A stretch of 56,642 nt of DNA. Origin: Xenophilus sp. L33. Its GTDB lineage: Bacteria > Pseudomonadota > Gammaproteobacteria > Burkholderiales > Burkholderiaceae_C. The notes below the pieces were generated by a model. It saw only the letters and a program-made list of their open reading frames with translations, made no database searches and was not told where the DNA came from. Below are positions 15,644-23,595 of the stretch, one piece after another. The first letter of the stretch is position 1; each line of letters begins with the position of its first letter. The stretch lies in assembly GCF_009765735.1 (NCBI RefSeq), contig NZ_LMUW01000221.1, positions 48,934 through 105,575 of the forward strand. The letters are read 5' to 3'. A program made the translations under genes and the position numbers.

Positions 15644-16903
15644 ATGCCGTCTACCATCAGCGAAAAGATCCTTTCACGGCTCGCCGGGCGCAGTGTTCAT
15701 GCAGGCGAAGAGCTTCGCGTGAAGCCCGACTTCGTGCTGGCCTATGCCGCGACCGGCTACGCCGAGATGTATCTGGAGACGATGAAGCGCGAGTTCGGCA
15801 TCGAGCGCGTGGCGGAGCCCGAGCGCTTTGCGATGTTCATCGATCACAACATCCCGGCCACGACAGAGAAGAACGAAAAGATGCATGCGGACATGCGTGC
15901 CTGGTGCAAGGCCCAGGGCGTGGCGCTCTACGAGCGGCAAGGTATCGGGCACCTGGTCGCCGCCGAGGTCGGCTACGGCACGCCGGGCGCGTTCGTCGTG
16001 CATTTCGATGGCCACGTGACGCAGCTGGGCGCGCTGGGCACCTTGGCCATGGGCATCCGCTTCAACATCCTCGAGGCGCTGGTGCAACCGGACATCGCGC
16101 TCAAGGTGCCCGCCAGCACCCGGATCGAATTCACCGGCAAGCTGCGCCCCGGCGTCATGGCGCGCGACGTGTTCCACCAGATCGTGGGTCAGTTCGGCAG
16201 CGGCAGCTGTCGGGGAACCATCATGGAGCTGGGCGGCGAAGGGCTGTCGGAGTTCTCGATCGGCGACCTGCAGTCGATCACCGGGCTCGCGATGTTCACC
16301 GGCGCTGTGGGTGCGATCGTCAATCCGACGCCGGAGATCCTCGCCTACGCGATGCCGCGTGCCAAGCTCGAGCTCGAGCCGGTGTACAGCGATCCGGATG
16401 CCAACTACGCCGCCGTGCACCGCATCGATCTCGAACAGGTCGAGCCCGTGATCGTCGTGCCGCCGAGCCCGGCCAATACGCGCAAGCTCAGCGACTACCT
16501 CGGGCTGGAGGTGGACGTCGGCTATATCGGGTCTTGCGCATCGGGCCGCATCGAAGACCTTCGCGCGGCCGCGCAGGTGCTCAAGGGCCGTCGCGTGCGT
16601 CCCGGCTTCCAGCTCAACATCATTCCATCGAGCAACGAGATCATGGTGCAGGCGAGCAAGGAAGGGTTGCTGACCACCCTCGTGGAAGCAGGCGCCTTCA
16701 CGTCCTCGCCGACTTGCAGTTATTGCTACGGCGCCCTGGGCGGCATGTTGCCTGGACAGCGGGCAGTCTCGACCGGTACCCTCAACGTGCGCGGCCGGAT
16801 GGGAAGCCCGGATTCCGAGATCTACCTGTGCAGTGCCGCTTCGGTGGCCGCGGCGGCGATCGAGGGCAAGGTCTCGGATCCGCGCGCGTTTTTCGGAGGG
16901 TAA
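15644..16903 (+). CDS. aconitase-family hydratase, large subunit (LeuC/DmdA-like)
   Basis: The 419-residue protein is a LeuC-type [4Fe-4S] hydro-lyase. The three cluster cysteines are visible as Cys298 in IGSCASGR and Cys358/Cys361 in TCSYCYG, and the DHN in FIDHNIPAT, HFDGH and RGRMGS motifs are kept. It pairs with the small subunit that follows 2 bp later. The downstream neighbour is a lyase of the isocitrate lyase/PEP mutase group rather than a dehydrogenase. That arrangement recalls 2,3-dimethylmaleate hydratase plus dimethylmalate lyase of nicotinate fermentation more than leucine synthesis. The start was chosen at the ATG after GAGTTGCCC; the frame remains open far upstream but is antisense to the kinase gene there. 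Confidence 0.88.
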   Translation: MPSTISEKILSRLAGRSVHAGEELRVKPDFVLAYAATGYAEMYLETMKREFGIERVAEPERFAMFIDHNIPATTEKNEKMHADMRAWCKAQGVALYERQGIGHLVAAEVGYGTPGAFVVHFDGHVTQLGALGTLAMGIRFNILEALVQPDIALKVPASTRIEFTGKLRPGVMARDVFHQIVGQFGSGSCRGTIMELGGEGLSEFSIGDLQSITGLAMFTGAVGAIVNPTPEILAYAMPRAKLELEPVYSDPDANYAAVHRIDLEQVEPVIVVPPSPANTRKLSDYLGLEVDVGYIGSCASGRIEDLRAAAQVLKGRRVRPGFQLNIIPSSNEIMVQASKEGLLTTLVEAGAFTSSPTCSYCYGALGGMLPGQRAVSTGTLNVRGRMGSPDSEIYLCSAASVAAAAIEGKVSDPRAFFGG

Positions 16904-16905
16904 GG

Positions 16906-17418
16906 ATGGCGCTGAAGAACCTGCGCGGCCGGGCCGCACTGATCCTGCCGGAAGACGATTTCGACGTCGACCAGATCTGTGGCATTGCCAACCTGAAGGT
17001 CCAGGATCCGGTGCAACTCGCGCAACTGGCCTTGCAGTGGTGCGGCGCCGAATTCGCCGAACGGGTGAAGCCCGGCGACCTGATCGTGGCGGGGCGCAAT
17101 TTCGGATACGGCCATCCTCACTATCCTTGCATGATCGCGATGCGCCAGATCGGCCTGGCCGGCGTGATCGGCGAATCCTTTGCGCCAGGCTACTGGCTCG
17201 GGGAGATTTCGCGCGGCTTTCCCCAGGTCGCTTGCCCCGGGGTGCTTGCCGCGGTAGAGCGCTGGGACGAGCTCGAGGTCGACTGGGAGTCGGCCATCTT
17301 GCGCAATCTCACGCGAGGCACCCAGATGGCCTTCGAGCGCCCCACGCAAAGCGACATGCAGACGCTGGAGGCGGGTGGCCTGGTCAAGAGGCTGAAGGCG
17401 CGCGTCGAGCATCCATGA
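16906..17418 (+). CDS. aconitase-family hydratase, small subunit (LeuD/DmdB-like)
   Basis: The 170-residue swivel-domain subunit of a LeuCD-type hydratase. It begins LRGRAALILPEDDFDVDQI, has the substrate-loop region AGRNFGYGHPHYPCMIAM where LeuD has GxNFGxGSSRE, then GVIGESFAPGYW. The usual SSRE after NFGxG is replaced by HPHY, so the substrate carboxylate contacts differ from isopropylmalate isomerase. This supports a different substrate. The start follows GGAGGGTAAGG, with only 2 bp after the large subunit stop, so they are co-translated. Confidence 0.85.
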   Translation: MALKNLRGRAALILPEDDFDVDQICGIANLKVQDPVQLAQLALQWCGAEFAERVKPGDLIVAGRNFGYGHPHYPCMIAMRQIGLAGVIGESFAPGYWLGEISRGFPQVACPGVLAAVERWDELEVDWESAILRNLTRGTQMAFERPTQSDMQTLEAGGLVKRLKARVEHP

Positions 17419-17496
17419 CCTGATTGCCGTCGGGCCGCGCGGTTCATGGCCGCAGGCTCGCCAAGACATCCCGACCCAACTTGTGAAGGAGACCCC

Positions 17497-18360
17497 ATGC
17501 GCATGACAACGAAGTTTCGCGAGCTGCTCGCCCGCGACAACATTGCCTGGACCGCCGCAGCCTACGACGGCCTGACTGCCAAGCTGGTCGCCGAGGCCGG
17601 CTATGACGTGATATCGGCCGCCGGCTTCCAGATCTCTGCCTCGCTGGGCCTGCCGGACGCCGAGCTTTACACCATGACCGAGAACCTGAACGCCACGCGC
17701 AACATTGTTCGGGCGAGCGGCATCCCGGTCATCGCGGACACGGACACCGGCTACGGCAATGCGATCAACGTCATGCGCACGGTGCGCGAGTTCGAGCAGA
17801 TCGGCGTCGCCGGTTTGCTGCTGGAAGACCAGGTCGCACCGAAGACCTGCCCGGCCATGGGCGAGACCGAGCTGATCTCGATGGAGGAGGGCGTAGGCAA
17901 GATCAAGGCGGCAGTGGCCGCGCGAAGCGACCCCGATCTCGTGATCATCGGCCGCACCGATGCCACCACGGTCGAGGAGGCCTGCCGCCGGCTCAAGGCC
18001 TATGCCGCCGCGGGCGCTGACATGGTCTTCGTGATCAACAAGTGCGTGAACAGTTTCGAGGACCTGAGGGCGATCCGCGAGGCCGCTGGCGTGCCGATCA
18101 AGCTGCACCTGATGGGGTGGCTCGGCAAGCTGTCCCAGTCGCAGATCAAGGAGGTGTCGAATTGCGCCGGCTGGGCGTTTCCGACCTTGCTCACCGTCAC
18201 CGAAAGCCTGCGGCGCAACCTGGGCGCGATGCTGGAGGCGAAGTCTGCCGACCACCTGCCCCTGGCGCAGACCTCGCTGGCCGATTTCAAGAAGTTCATC
18301 GGCTTTCCCGAGATCGAACGGCTGCAGGAAGCCTACATCCCGAATCGCGTGACATCTTGA
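17497..18360 (+). CDS. isocitrate lyase/PEP mutase superfamily lyase (2,3-dimethylmalate or oxaloacetate-type)
   Basis: A 287-residue TIM-barrel enzyme with the Mg-binding DTDTGYGN segment and LLEDQ of the superfamily. The mobile catalytic loop, KxCGH in lyases, reads PKTCPAMGE: Lys and Cys are kept but Gly-His is replaced by Pro-Ala. The retained cysteine favours a lyase over a PEP mutase. Likely reaction: cleavage of a substituted malate to pyruvate and a short acid, which matches the hydratase encoded just before. The start is the first ATG after GAAGGAGACCCC. The stop overlaps the TTG start of the next gene. Confidence 0.85.
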   Translation: MRMTTKFRELLARDNIAWTAAAYDGLTAKLVAEAGYDVISAAGFQISASLGLPDAELYTMTENLNATRNIVRASGIPVIADTDTGYGNAINVMRTVREFEQIGVAGLLLEDQVAPKTCPAMGETELISMEEGVGKIKAAVAARSDPDLVIIGRTDATTVEEACRRLKAYAAAGADMVFVINKCVNSFEDLRAIREAAGVPIKLHLMGWLGKLSQSQIKEVSNCAGWAFPTLLTVTESLRRNLGAMLEAKSADHLPLAQTSLADFKKFIGFPEIERLQEAYIPNRVTS

Positions 18361-19142
18361 ACCGTCGACATTGTCTCGCGCTGGCGGCGGCAGCCGTCGG
18401 CCTCGCGGGTTGCGCGACACCCGCTCCCCCGAAACCGACCTTCGTTCTCGTGCATGGCGCCTGGCATGGCGCCTGGTGCTGGGAGCGAGTCACGCCGCTG
18501 TTGCGGGACGCCGGCTACCAAGTCCATACACCGGTGCTGCCGGGCCAGGGAGAGCGGATTGCCGAGATCTCCACGGCCATCACGCTCAACACGCATATCG
18601 ACTCCGTGGTGAGCTATCTCGATGTTCACCAGCTGAACAATGTGGTGCTGGTCGGCCACAGCTATGGCGGTGCCGTCATCAGCGGGGTGGCCGATCGCGC
18701 AGCACCACGCCTGCGGCAGCTGGTGTATCTGGACGCCCTGGTCTTCGACAACGGCCAGAGCCTGGCCTCGCTGTCCGGGCCGGCCGCCTGGGCAACGCGG
18801 ATGAAAGCGGTGGAGCAGGCGGGCCGCGGCGTGGGCCTTCCGCCCGGCACGCCGGAGAGTTTCGGCGTGACCGATCCGCAGGACCGGGACTGGGTCGCCG
18901 CCAAGCTCACCCTGCAGCCGGTCAACACGTTTGCGACGCCACTGATCCTGCAGCATCCCCTTGGCAATGCGCTGCCCAAGGTGTACATCGACTGCAATGC
19001 GCCTGCGATGGCTTCGGTCAATTCCTTCAAGTCCAAGGTCCGTCAGCAGTCCGGCTGGACCTACGACACCCTGGCATCGGGCCACGACGCGATGGTGATC
19101 GTGCCCAAGCCTCTTTCGGCCATGCTCGTCAAGTACGCCTGA
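18357..19142 (+). CDS. alpha/beta hydrolase lipoprotein (esterase/methylesterase-like)
   Basis: The frame yields a lipoprotein signal peptide (NRRHCLALAAAAVGLAGC) directly after a TTG at 18357 that overlaps the previous stop codon. The lipobox LAGC puts the acylated Cys near residue 19. The mature domain opens FVLVHGAWHGAWCWE, has the nucleophile elbow GHSYGG, and the catalytic His in SGHDAMV. The wording resembles small-ester hydrolases of the EstC/plant methylesterase type. Being membrane-anchored in the periplasm, it may free an acid from its ester before uptake. The 261-residue length is normal. The TTG start is inferred, since no ATG or GTG gives a complete signal peptide. Confidence 0.82.
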   Translation: MNRRHCLALAAAAVGLAGCATPAPPKPTFVLVHGAWHGAWCWERVTPLLRDAGYQVHTPVLPGQGERIAEISTAITLNTHIDSVVSYLDVHQLNNVVLVGHSYGGAVISGVADRAAPRLRQLVYLDALVFDNGQSLASLSGPAAWATRMKAVEQAGRGVGLPPGTPESFGVTDPQDRDWVAAKLTLQPVNTFATPLILQHPLGNALPKVYIDCNAPAMASVNSFKSKVRQQSGWTYDTLASGHDAMVIVPKPLSAMLVKYA

Positions 19143-19180
19143 CGGGCGACGGCTTTGTTTTCATTCAAGGAGACATCGAC

Positions 19181-20308
19181 ATGTACGACTTCCAACCCGA
19201 TCGATCGATCGACAGCGAATCCGCCTGGCGAGCGGACACCTTCAAGAGCAACTCGGAATTCACGGTCCGCATCCCGGCCGACGTCATGGCCGAAGTGGAT
19301 CGCCTCTCCCGGGAGCCGGCCTTCCAGAGCCTGCGCTACGACCAGTTCGAGCTGGCTTCCTTCGGGAGCGAAGTCGTTCGCGAATTCATGGACCGGCACG
19401 TGCGTCCGCAGATCTACGGAGGTCGGGGCTTCGTCCTGCTCGATCGGATCGACGCCGCACGCTTCACCGTAGCGCAACTCGAAAAGATCTACTGGCTGCT
19501 CGGCCTTCATCTCGGCGAGCCGCTGTCGCAAAGCGCGGCCGGCGACTTCCTGGGGCATGTCGAGGACCGTACGCCCTCCGGCGCGAAGGAATCGGCGCGC
19601 GGATACACCGGGCGCCGCGTCCTGCCGCTGCACACCGACGGGGGCGACGTGATGGGCCTGATGTGCGTGCGCACCGGCAAGAGCGGCGGCACCACTGTCA
19701 TGTCCAGTGTCCACACCATCTACAACGAACTTCTTGCGCAAGCGCCGAAGCTCTTGCCGACGCTCTTCGCCGGCTATCCCTATCACCGGCGCGGCGAACA
19801 GCCCGACGGTGCGCCGATCATCACGCCGTATGCGGTGCCGGTGTTTCACGACGTGGCCGGCATGCTGTCCTCGCACTATGTCCGCTCCTCGATCGAGGTG
19901 GCGGCACGCGACCTGGGCAAGCCTCTGGACGGCTTGGCGCTCGAGGCGCTGGACGCCTTCGACCGCGTGGCCAACAGCGAGCGCAACCGCATCGAATTCG
20001 ATCTCGAGCCGGGCCAGATCCTGTTTGCCAACAACTACACGACGCTGCACGCACGCACCGAGTTCACCGACCATGACCACAAGGATCTCAAGCGGCTGAT
20101 GCTGCGGCTTTGGCTACTCAGCAGCCCGAGATGGGATGTGCCGCAAGAGCTGTTCGTGTATGAGAACAAGTCGGGACGGCCGGGGGTCGATCCGAAGCCG
20201 GGCGGCTCGCCGGCATCCGCTGACTACCTGCATCGCTACGCCAGCGACTCGGCGGCGATGGCCCACGAAAAAGCGGCCCAACGCGCTTCGAAAGGCGTGC
20301 CGGCCTGA
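19181..20308 (+). CDS. TauD/TfdA family Fe(II)/2-oxoglutarate-type dioxygenase (copy 2)
   Basis: The 375-residue paralogue of the gene at 5799. Iron ligands are His151 and Asp153 (LPLHTDGGD) and His290 (TTLHARTEF). The N-terminus SAWRADTFKSNSEFTV parallels SAWTARTFDSDREFTV in copy 1. The start follows AAGGAGACATCGAC. It closes the plus-strand operon after the lipoprotein hydrolase and ends 19 bp from the convergent Bug receptor. Two divergent paralogues in two separately regulated but operator-linked operons suggest sequential or alternative oxidation of related acids. Confidence 0.87.
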   Translation: MYDFQPDRSIDSESAWRADTFKSNSEFTVRIPADVMAEVDRLSREPAFQSLRYDQFELASFGSEVVREFMDRHVRPQIYGGRGFVLLDRIDAARFTVAQLEKIYWLLGLHLGEPLSQSAAGDFLGHVEDRTPSGAKESARGYTGRRVLPLHTDGGDVMGLMCVRTGKSGGTTVMSSVHTIYNELLAQAPKLLPTLFAGYPYHRRGEQPDGAPIITPYAVPVFHDVAGMLSSHYVRSSIEVAARDLGKPLDGLALEALDAFDRVANSERNRIEFDLEPGQILFANNYTTLHARTEFTDHDHKDLKRLMLRLWLLSSPRWDVPQELFVYENKSGRPGVDPKPGGSPASADYLHRYASDSAAMAHEKAAQRASKGVPA

Positions 20309-20327
20309 GGTTCTTCGTGACGGAGCG

Positions 20328-21296
20328 TCATTCCTTCGGAATGTTCGCTCCTCGCGCGATACGCTCGTATTTGGCGGTCTCATCACGGATGCGGGCTGCA
20401 AATTCCTGGGAACTCGACGGCAACGCGTCGACCATCAGGTTGGCGAACTGCTGCTGCAGCGCCGGACTCTGCAAGGCCTCTGCAATCGCCTTCTGCAGTC
20501 GCTCCACGATATCCCTGGGCGTGGCCGCGGGAGCCATGATGCCGCCCCAGCCGTTGAAGTCGAAGTCCTTGAAGCCGAGTTCGGCCATGGTGGGCACTTC
20601 GGGCAACGCGCTGCTGCGTTTTGCCCCGAGGATTGCAAGGGGTCTGGCCTGACCGCTCTTGATGCCGCTGTAAGCCGCGCTGACAGCCTCGACGTCGACA
20701 TCGATGCGGCCCCCGTAAAGATCGGTCATGGCCTCGGCCGGACCGCGGTACGGGATCGCTACCAAGCCGGTGCCGGCCTGCAGGTTCAACATTTCCATGG
20801 CCATCTGTGACAACGTCGAGCCATTGCCATAGTTGATGGTGCCGGGTGCCTTCCTGGACTGCGCGATCAGGTCCTGCATCGAGCCGAACTTCGAGGCACT
20901 GCTGACCACCACGACAGTGGGCAAGCCGGTGTACATCGAGACCGGCACGAAGTCCTTCAGGCTAAATACCATCTTTTGTGTGATCGCCGGGAGGATCACA
21001 GCCGTGGAGGCGATCACGACCACCAGGGTGTAGCCGTCTGGCTTGGCCCGCGCCACGAACTGCATGGCCACAGCGCCCCGACCGCCGCTGCGGTTCTCCA
21101 CGATGATCGGCACGCCGAGGCGGGCGCCGAGTTCCTTGGCCAGTGCTCGCCCGGTGACGTCGTTGCCGGAGCCGGGCTGGCCCGGCACCACCAGCGTGAT
21201 GGGCCGGCTTGGCCAGGCCTCCTCCGCATGCGTCAAGGTCAGGCAGGTCACCGCGAGCAGCGACACCAGCACCCTCCGGAAGTGTCGGAATCTCAC
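20328..21296 (-). CDS. Bug-type TTT substrate-binding receptor with displaced N-terminus
   Basis: A full Bug receptor: signal peptide RVLVSLLAVTCLTLTHA, mature WPSRPITLVVPGQPGSGND, VENRSGGRGAV, KPDGYTLVVV and PEVPTMAELGFKDFDFNGW. No ATG lies at the expected place. GTG at 21296 gives a proper signal peptide and is used here, without a good ribosome site. The frame continues upstream to an ATG at 21458 and there encodes a piece of class II aldolase (see 21306-21365). The gene thus seems to have been joined to foreign upstream sequence, and its expression is uncertain. Confidence 0.8.
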   Translation of the reverse strand: MRFRHFRRVLVSLLAVTCLTLTHAEEAWPSRPITLVVPGQPGSGNDVTGRALAKELGARLGVPIIVENRSGGRGAVAMQFVARAKPDGYTLVVVIASTAVILPAITQKMVFSLKDFVPVSMYTGLPTVVVVSSASKFGSMQDLIAQSRKAPGTINYGNGSTLSQMAMEMLNLQAGTGLVAIPYRGPAEAMTDLYGGRIDVDVEAVSAAYSGIKSGQARPLAILGAKRSSALPEVPTMAELGFKDFDFNGWGGIMAPAATPRDIVERLQKAIAEALQSPALQQQFANLMVDALPSSSQEFAARIRDETAKYERIARGANIPKE

Positions 21297-21305
21297 ACCG
21301 CACCG

Positions 21306-21365
21306 GGCGGCCAGCGTGTCCACCTGCACCTTGCAGGCATTCTCGAGGAAGTACATGTGATGGAA
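21306..21365 (-). pseudogene. fragment of class II aldolase C-terminal region
   Basis: Twenty codons read FHHMYFLENACKVQVDTLAA, closely matching the intact class II aldolase at 33306-34067, which has FYRMYSLENACKVQVDAMTA. The fragment is in frame with, and immediately before, the Bug receptor at 20328, but neither side continues the aldolase. It shows that a class II aldolase once preceded this receptor, as it still precedes the receptor at 34111 in mirror order. A deletion removed the remainder. Confidence 0.65.
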
Positions 21366-21448
21366 GACTCGCGCCATGGAAGCTCGCGCTCCTTGGCGAT
21401 GCAAAGCCACGCACTCGAGCCCTTTGTGGATCGTATCCAAGAGCTTGT

Positions 21449-21461
21449 GAATTGGCAATTC
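21449..21461. promoter_or_regulatory. GAATTGGCAATTC palindrome, site 1 of 4
   Basis: Perfect 6-bp inverted repeat around a central G, lying between the Bug receptor (minus) and the IclR gene (plus). The same 13 bases occur at 35982 and 47019, and a variant at 37613. IclR regulators bind short palindromes of this size, so the adjacent IclR gene is the leading candidate, by inference. Confidence 0.6.
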
Positions 21462-21621
21462 GCGCTGCGAGCTTCAGGGATGCGTGCGTCACGGAAGGGC
21501 CCGCCATTGCGTCGGGCGTGACGTCGGGACGATGGCGGATGAACCCGCGTACGAGGCGCATCGACGCCCATGCCGGAGCGATCACGGATCGTTCGTTCGA
21601 GGCGGACCCTATGATCTCAGC

Positions 21622-22512
21622 ATGAAAAAATCGAAATCGGCGTCCGCAGCGGGTGCCGAACAGGCCCCGTCCTCGGCTTCGGCTCAGCCAGAGAGTCTTC
21701 CGAGATGGCAGCCCAGGGCGGGCTTCGAGTTCCCTGTGGCCCGACCCGGTGACCCCCAGTTCGTGTTGGCGGTCGCGCGCGCATTTCATATCCTTCGATG
21801 CTTCGATTCGACTCGCCGAGAGCTGGGGACGACGGAGATCGCCGGGCTCACCGGCTTGCCCCAGCCCACTATCTGGCGGCTGTGCCACACGCTGGTCGAA
21901 CTTGGATATCTCGCGCCCGCGGCGGGCGGTGACAAGCTCCGGGTCGCCGCAGGAATCCTTGGCCTCGGCCAATCCGCGCTGGCCGGCACGTCAGCCGTCG
22001 AAGCGATCAAGGGCGATATGCAGGAGCTCGCCGATGCAACGCGCACGGCGGTTTCATTTTCGATCTACGACGAGACCGAGTTGCGAATTCTGGCTCGCGT
22101 GCACAGCAGCGGGACCTTGCTGTTCAACTTCTCTCCCGGCGCCACGTTGCCGGTTGCGGCCAGTGCGTCCGGCTGGGCGGTCCTCGCGACCTTGAGGGAG
22201 CCGGAAAACACAGCATTGCGTGCGCACTTGGCCAAGCTGCGCGGCGATGCCTGGCCCGCCTTGTGGCGAGCGGCGTCCGCGGCAATCGCGGATTTGCCCA
22301 AGCAGGGCTATGTCATCAGTCGCGGCGCGATCCACCCCGACATGCTGGGGCTCGCGGTGCCGATCTTCGCGGGCGGCAGCATCTACACGATCAGCGCAGG
22401 TGCGCCGTTGAAAGACGTGGAGGGCGTCAGGGTCCAAAAGGTCATCGGGCCTCGGCTGGTTCGTCTCGCCAAGATAGTTGCTGCGGCGGTTCAAGGGGTC
22501 ACGCCACTTTGA
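21622..22512 (+). CDS. IclR family transcriptional regulator
   Basis: The 296-residue protein has an N-terminal IclR winged helix after a long Ser/Ala-rich tail (residues 1-35): FHILRCFDSTRRELGTTEIAGLTGLPQPTIWRL, taken as helices 1-3, then LVELGYLAP. The C-terminal GAF-like effector domain ends with VPIFAGGSIYTISAGAP. ATG at 21622 is preferred; the frame is open upstream to 21484 but without family resemblance. It is divergent from the Bug receptor at 20328 across a region with a GAATTGGCAATTC palindrome. It likely controls that receptor and distant copies of the site, an untested inference. Confidence 0.88.
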   Translation: MKKSKSASAAGAEQAPSSASAQPESLPRWQPRAGFEFPVARPGDPQFVLAVARAFHILRCFDSTRRELGTTEIAGLTGLPQPTIWRLCHTLVELGYLAPAAGGDKLRVAAGILGLGQSALAGTSAVEAIKGDMQELADATRTAVSFSIYDETELRILARVHSSGTLLFNFSPGATLPVAASASGWAVLATLREPENTALRAHLAKLRGDAWPALWRAASAAIADLPKQGYVISRGAIHPDMLGLAVPIFAGGSIYTISAGAPLKDVEGVRVQKVIGPRLVRLAKIVAAAVQGVTPL

Positions 22513-22555
22513 ACTCGAGAGGGTTGCCTTGCGCAACATGCCCTTGCAGGTGCCA

Positions 22556-23551
22556 TCAGGAGTCGACGGAGAATCCGGTTTTCCGGATCGCGTCCTTCCA
22601 GCGCATGTAGCCGGCCGCGACCATGGCTTTCATGTCCGCGGGGCTCGACGACCTCGCCTCGAGCCCCAGCGGTGCCAGGGCCTCCGAGAAGGTTTTCGAG
22701 TCCACGACGCTCGCGACTTCGCCGTGTGCCCTTGTCACGATGGTCTGAGGCGTCGCCTTCGGGAGGAGTACGCCGTACCACTCGGTGAATACCAGCTCCT
22801 GGAATCCCTGTTCCTTGAAAGTCGGCACGTCGGGGGCGAAGCGCGAACGCTCGGCCCCGGATGTCGCGATCAGGCGGAGCTTGCCTTCCCTGACGTAGGG
22901 CAGGAAGTCGCCCACGGGTGTCAGGTAGGAGGACACCTCGCCGCTCAGCAGGGCCATCATCGCCGGCTGAATGCCGCGGTAGCCGATGTGTCGCAGGTCC
23001 GTTCCCGAGAGCTTGGCGAGCTGCATTCCAATGAAGTGCGGTGTGGTACCGGCTGCAGGTGAAGCGTAGTTGGCCTGGGCCGGATGGGATTTCACGTAAT
23101 CGAGCCAGTCCGCCACGCTTTTCACGGACGACGGAACATTGGTGCCGACGGCCATGCCGAGCGAATAAGTGCACGCAAGGCTGACGGGAACCAGATCGAC
23201 GAAGGGGTCGTAGTCGACCTGGGTGGTATGCGGCAGCAGCGTGAGAGTGCTGGCCGGCGCCAGCAGGAGCACGGTCCCGTCGGCTCGACTCATCCGCAGC
23301 GCGTCCACCGCGATGCGCCCTGCAGCTCCCGACTTGTTCTCGACGATGACATTGTTCGCATACCGGCCGGCCATGCCTTCGGCCAGGCGGCGCGCGGTGG
23401 TGTCGCTCGAGGCCCCCGGCGTATAGCCGACGAGGATCTTGGCCAGTGAATAGGGGGGACTGTCTTGCGCAAGAGCCAGCCCTGAAGCCTGGGCAAGCAG
23501 GCTGGCCGGCACGATCTTGAGAATGGCGCGTCGACGGGGCCATTGATTCAT
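22556..23551 (-). CDS. Bug-type TTT substrate-binding receptor
   Basis: The 331-residue exported receptor has a twin-arginine-like start (NQWPRRRAILK) and signal peptide ending LALAQ. The mature part shows ILVGYTPGASSDTTAR, VENKSGAAGRIAV, and the late FAPDVPTFKEQGFQELVFTEWYG that replaces the more common PTxxExGxPG region. ATG at 23551 follows AAGGAGACATCCACA. It appears to be the third or last gene of a minus operon that starts with the RraA-like gene at 26239 and includes the FAH and aldo/keto reductase genes. Its ligand is probably a ring-cleavage or hydroxy acid handled by them. Confidence 0.9.
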   Translation of the reverse strand: MNQWPRRRAILKIVPASLLAQASGLALAQDSPPYSLAKILVGYTPGASSDTTARRLAEGMAGRYANNVIVENKSGAAGRIAVDALRMSRADGTVLLLAPASTLTLLPHTTQVDYDPFVDLVPVSLACTYSLGMAVGTNVPSSVKSVADWLDYVKSHPAQANYASPAAGTTPHFIGMQLAKLSGTDLRHIGYRGIQPAMMALLSGEVSSYLTPVGDFLPYVREGKLRLIATSGAERSRFAPDVPTFKEQGFQELVFTEWYGVLLPKATPQTIVTRAHGEVASVVDSKTFSEALAPLGLEARSSSPADMKAMVAAGYMRWKDAIRKTGFSVDS

Positions 23552-23595
23552 TGTGGATGTCTCCTTAGGCAAGCGGCTCGAAGCGTGATGGGGGC

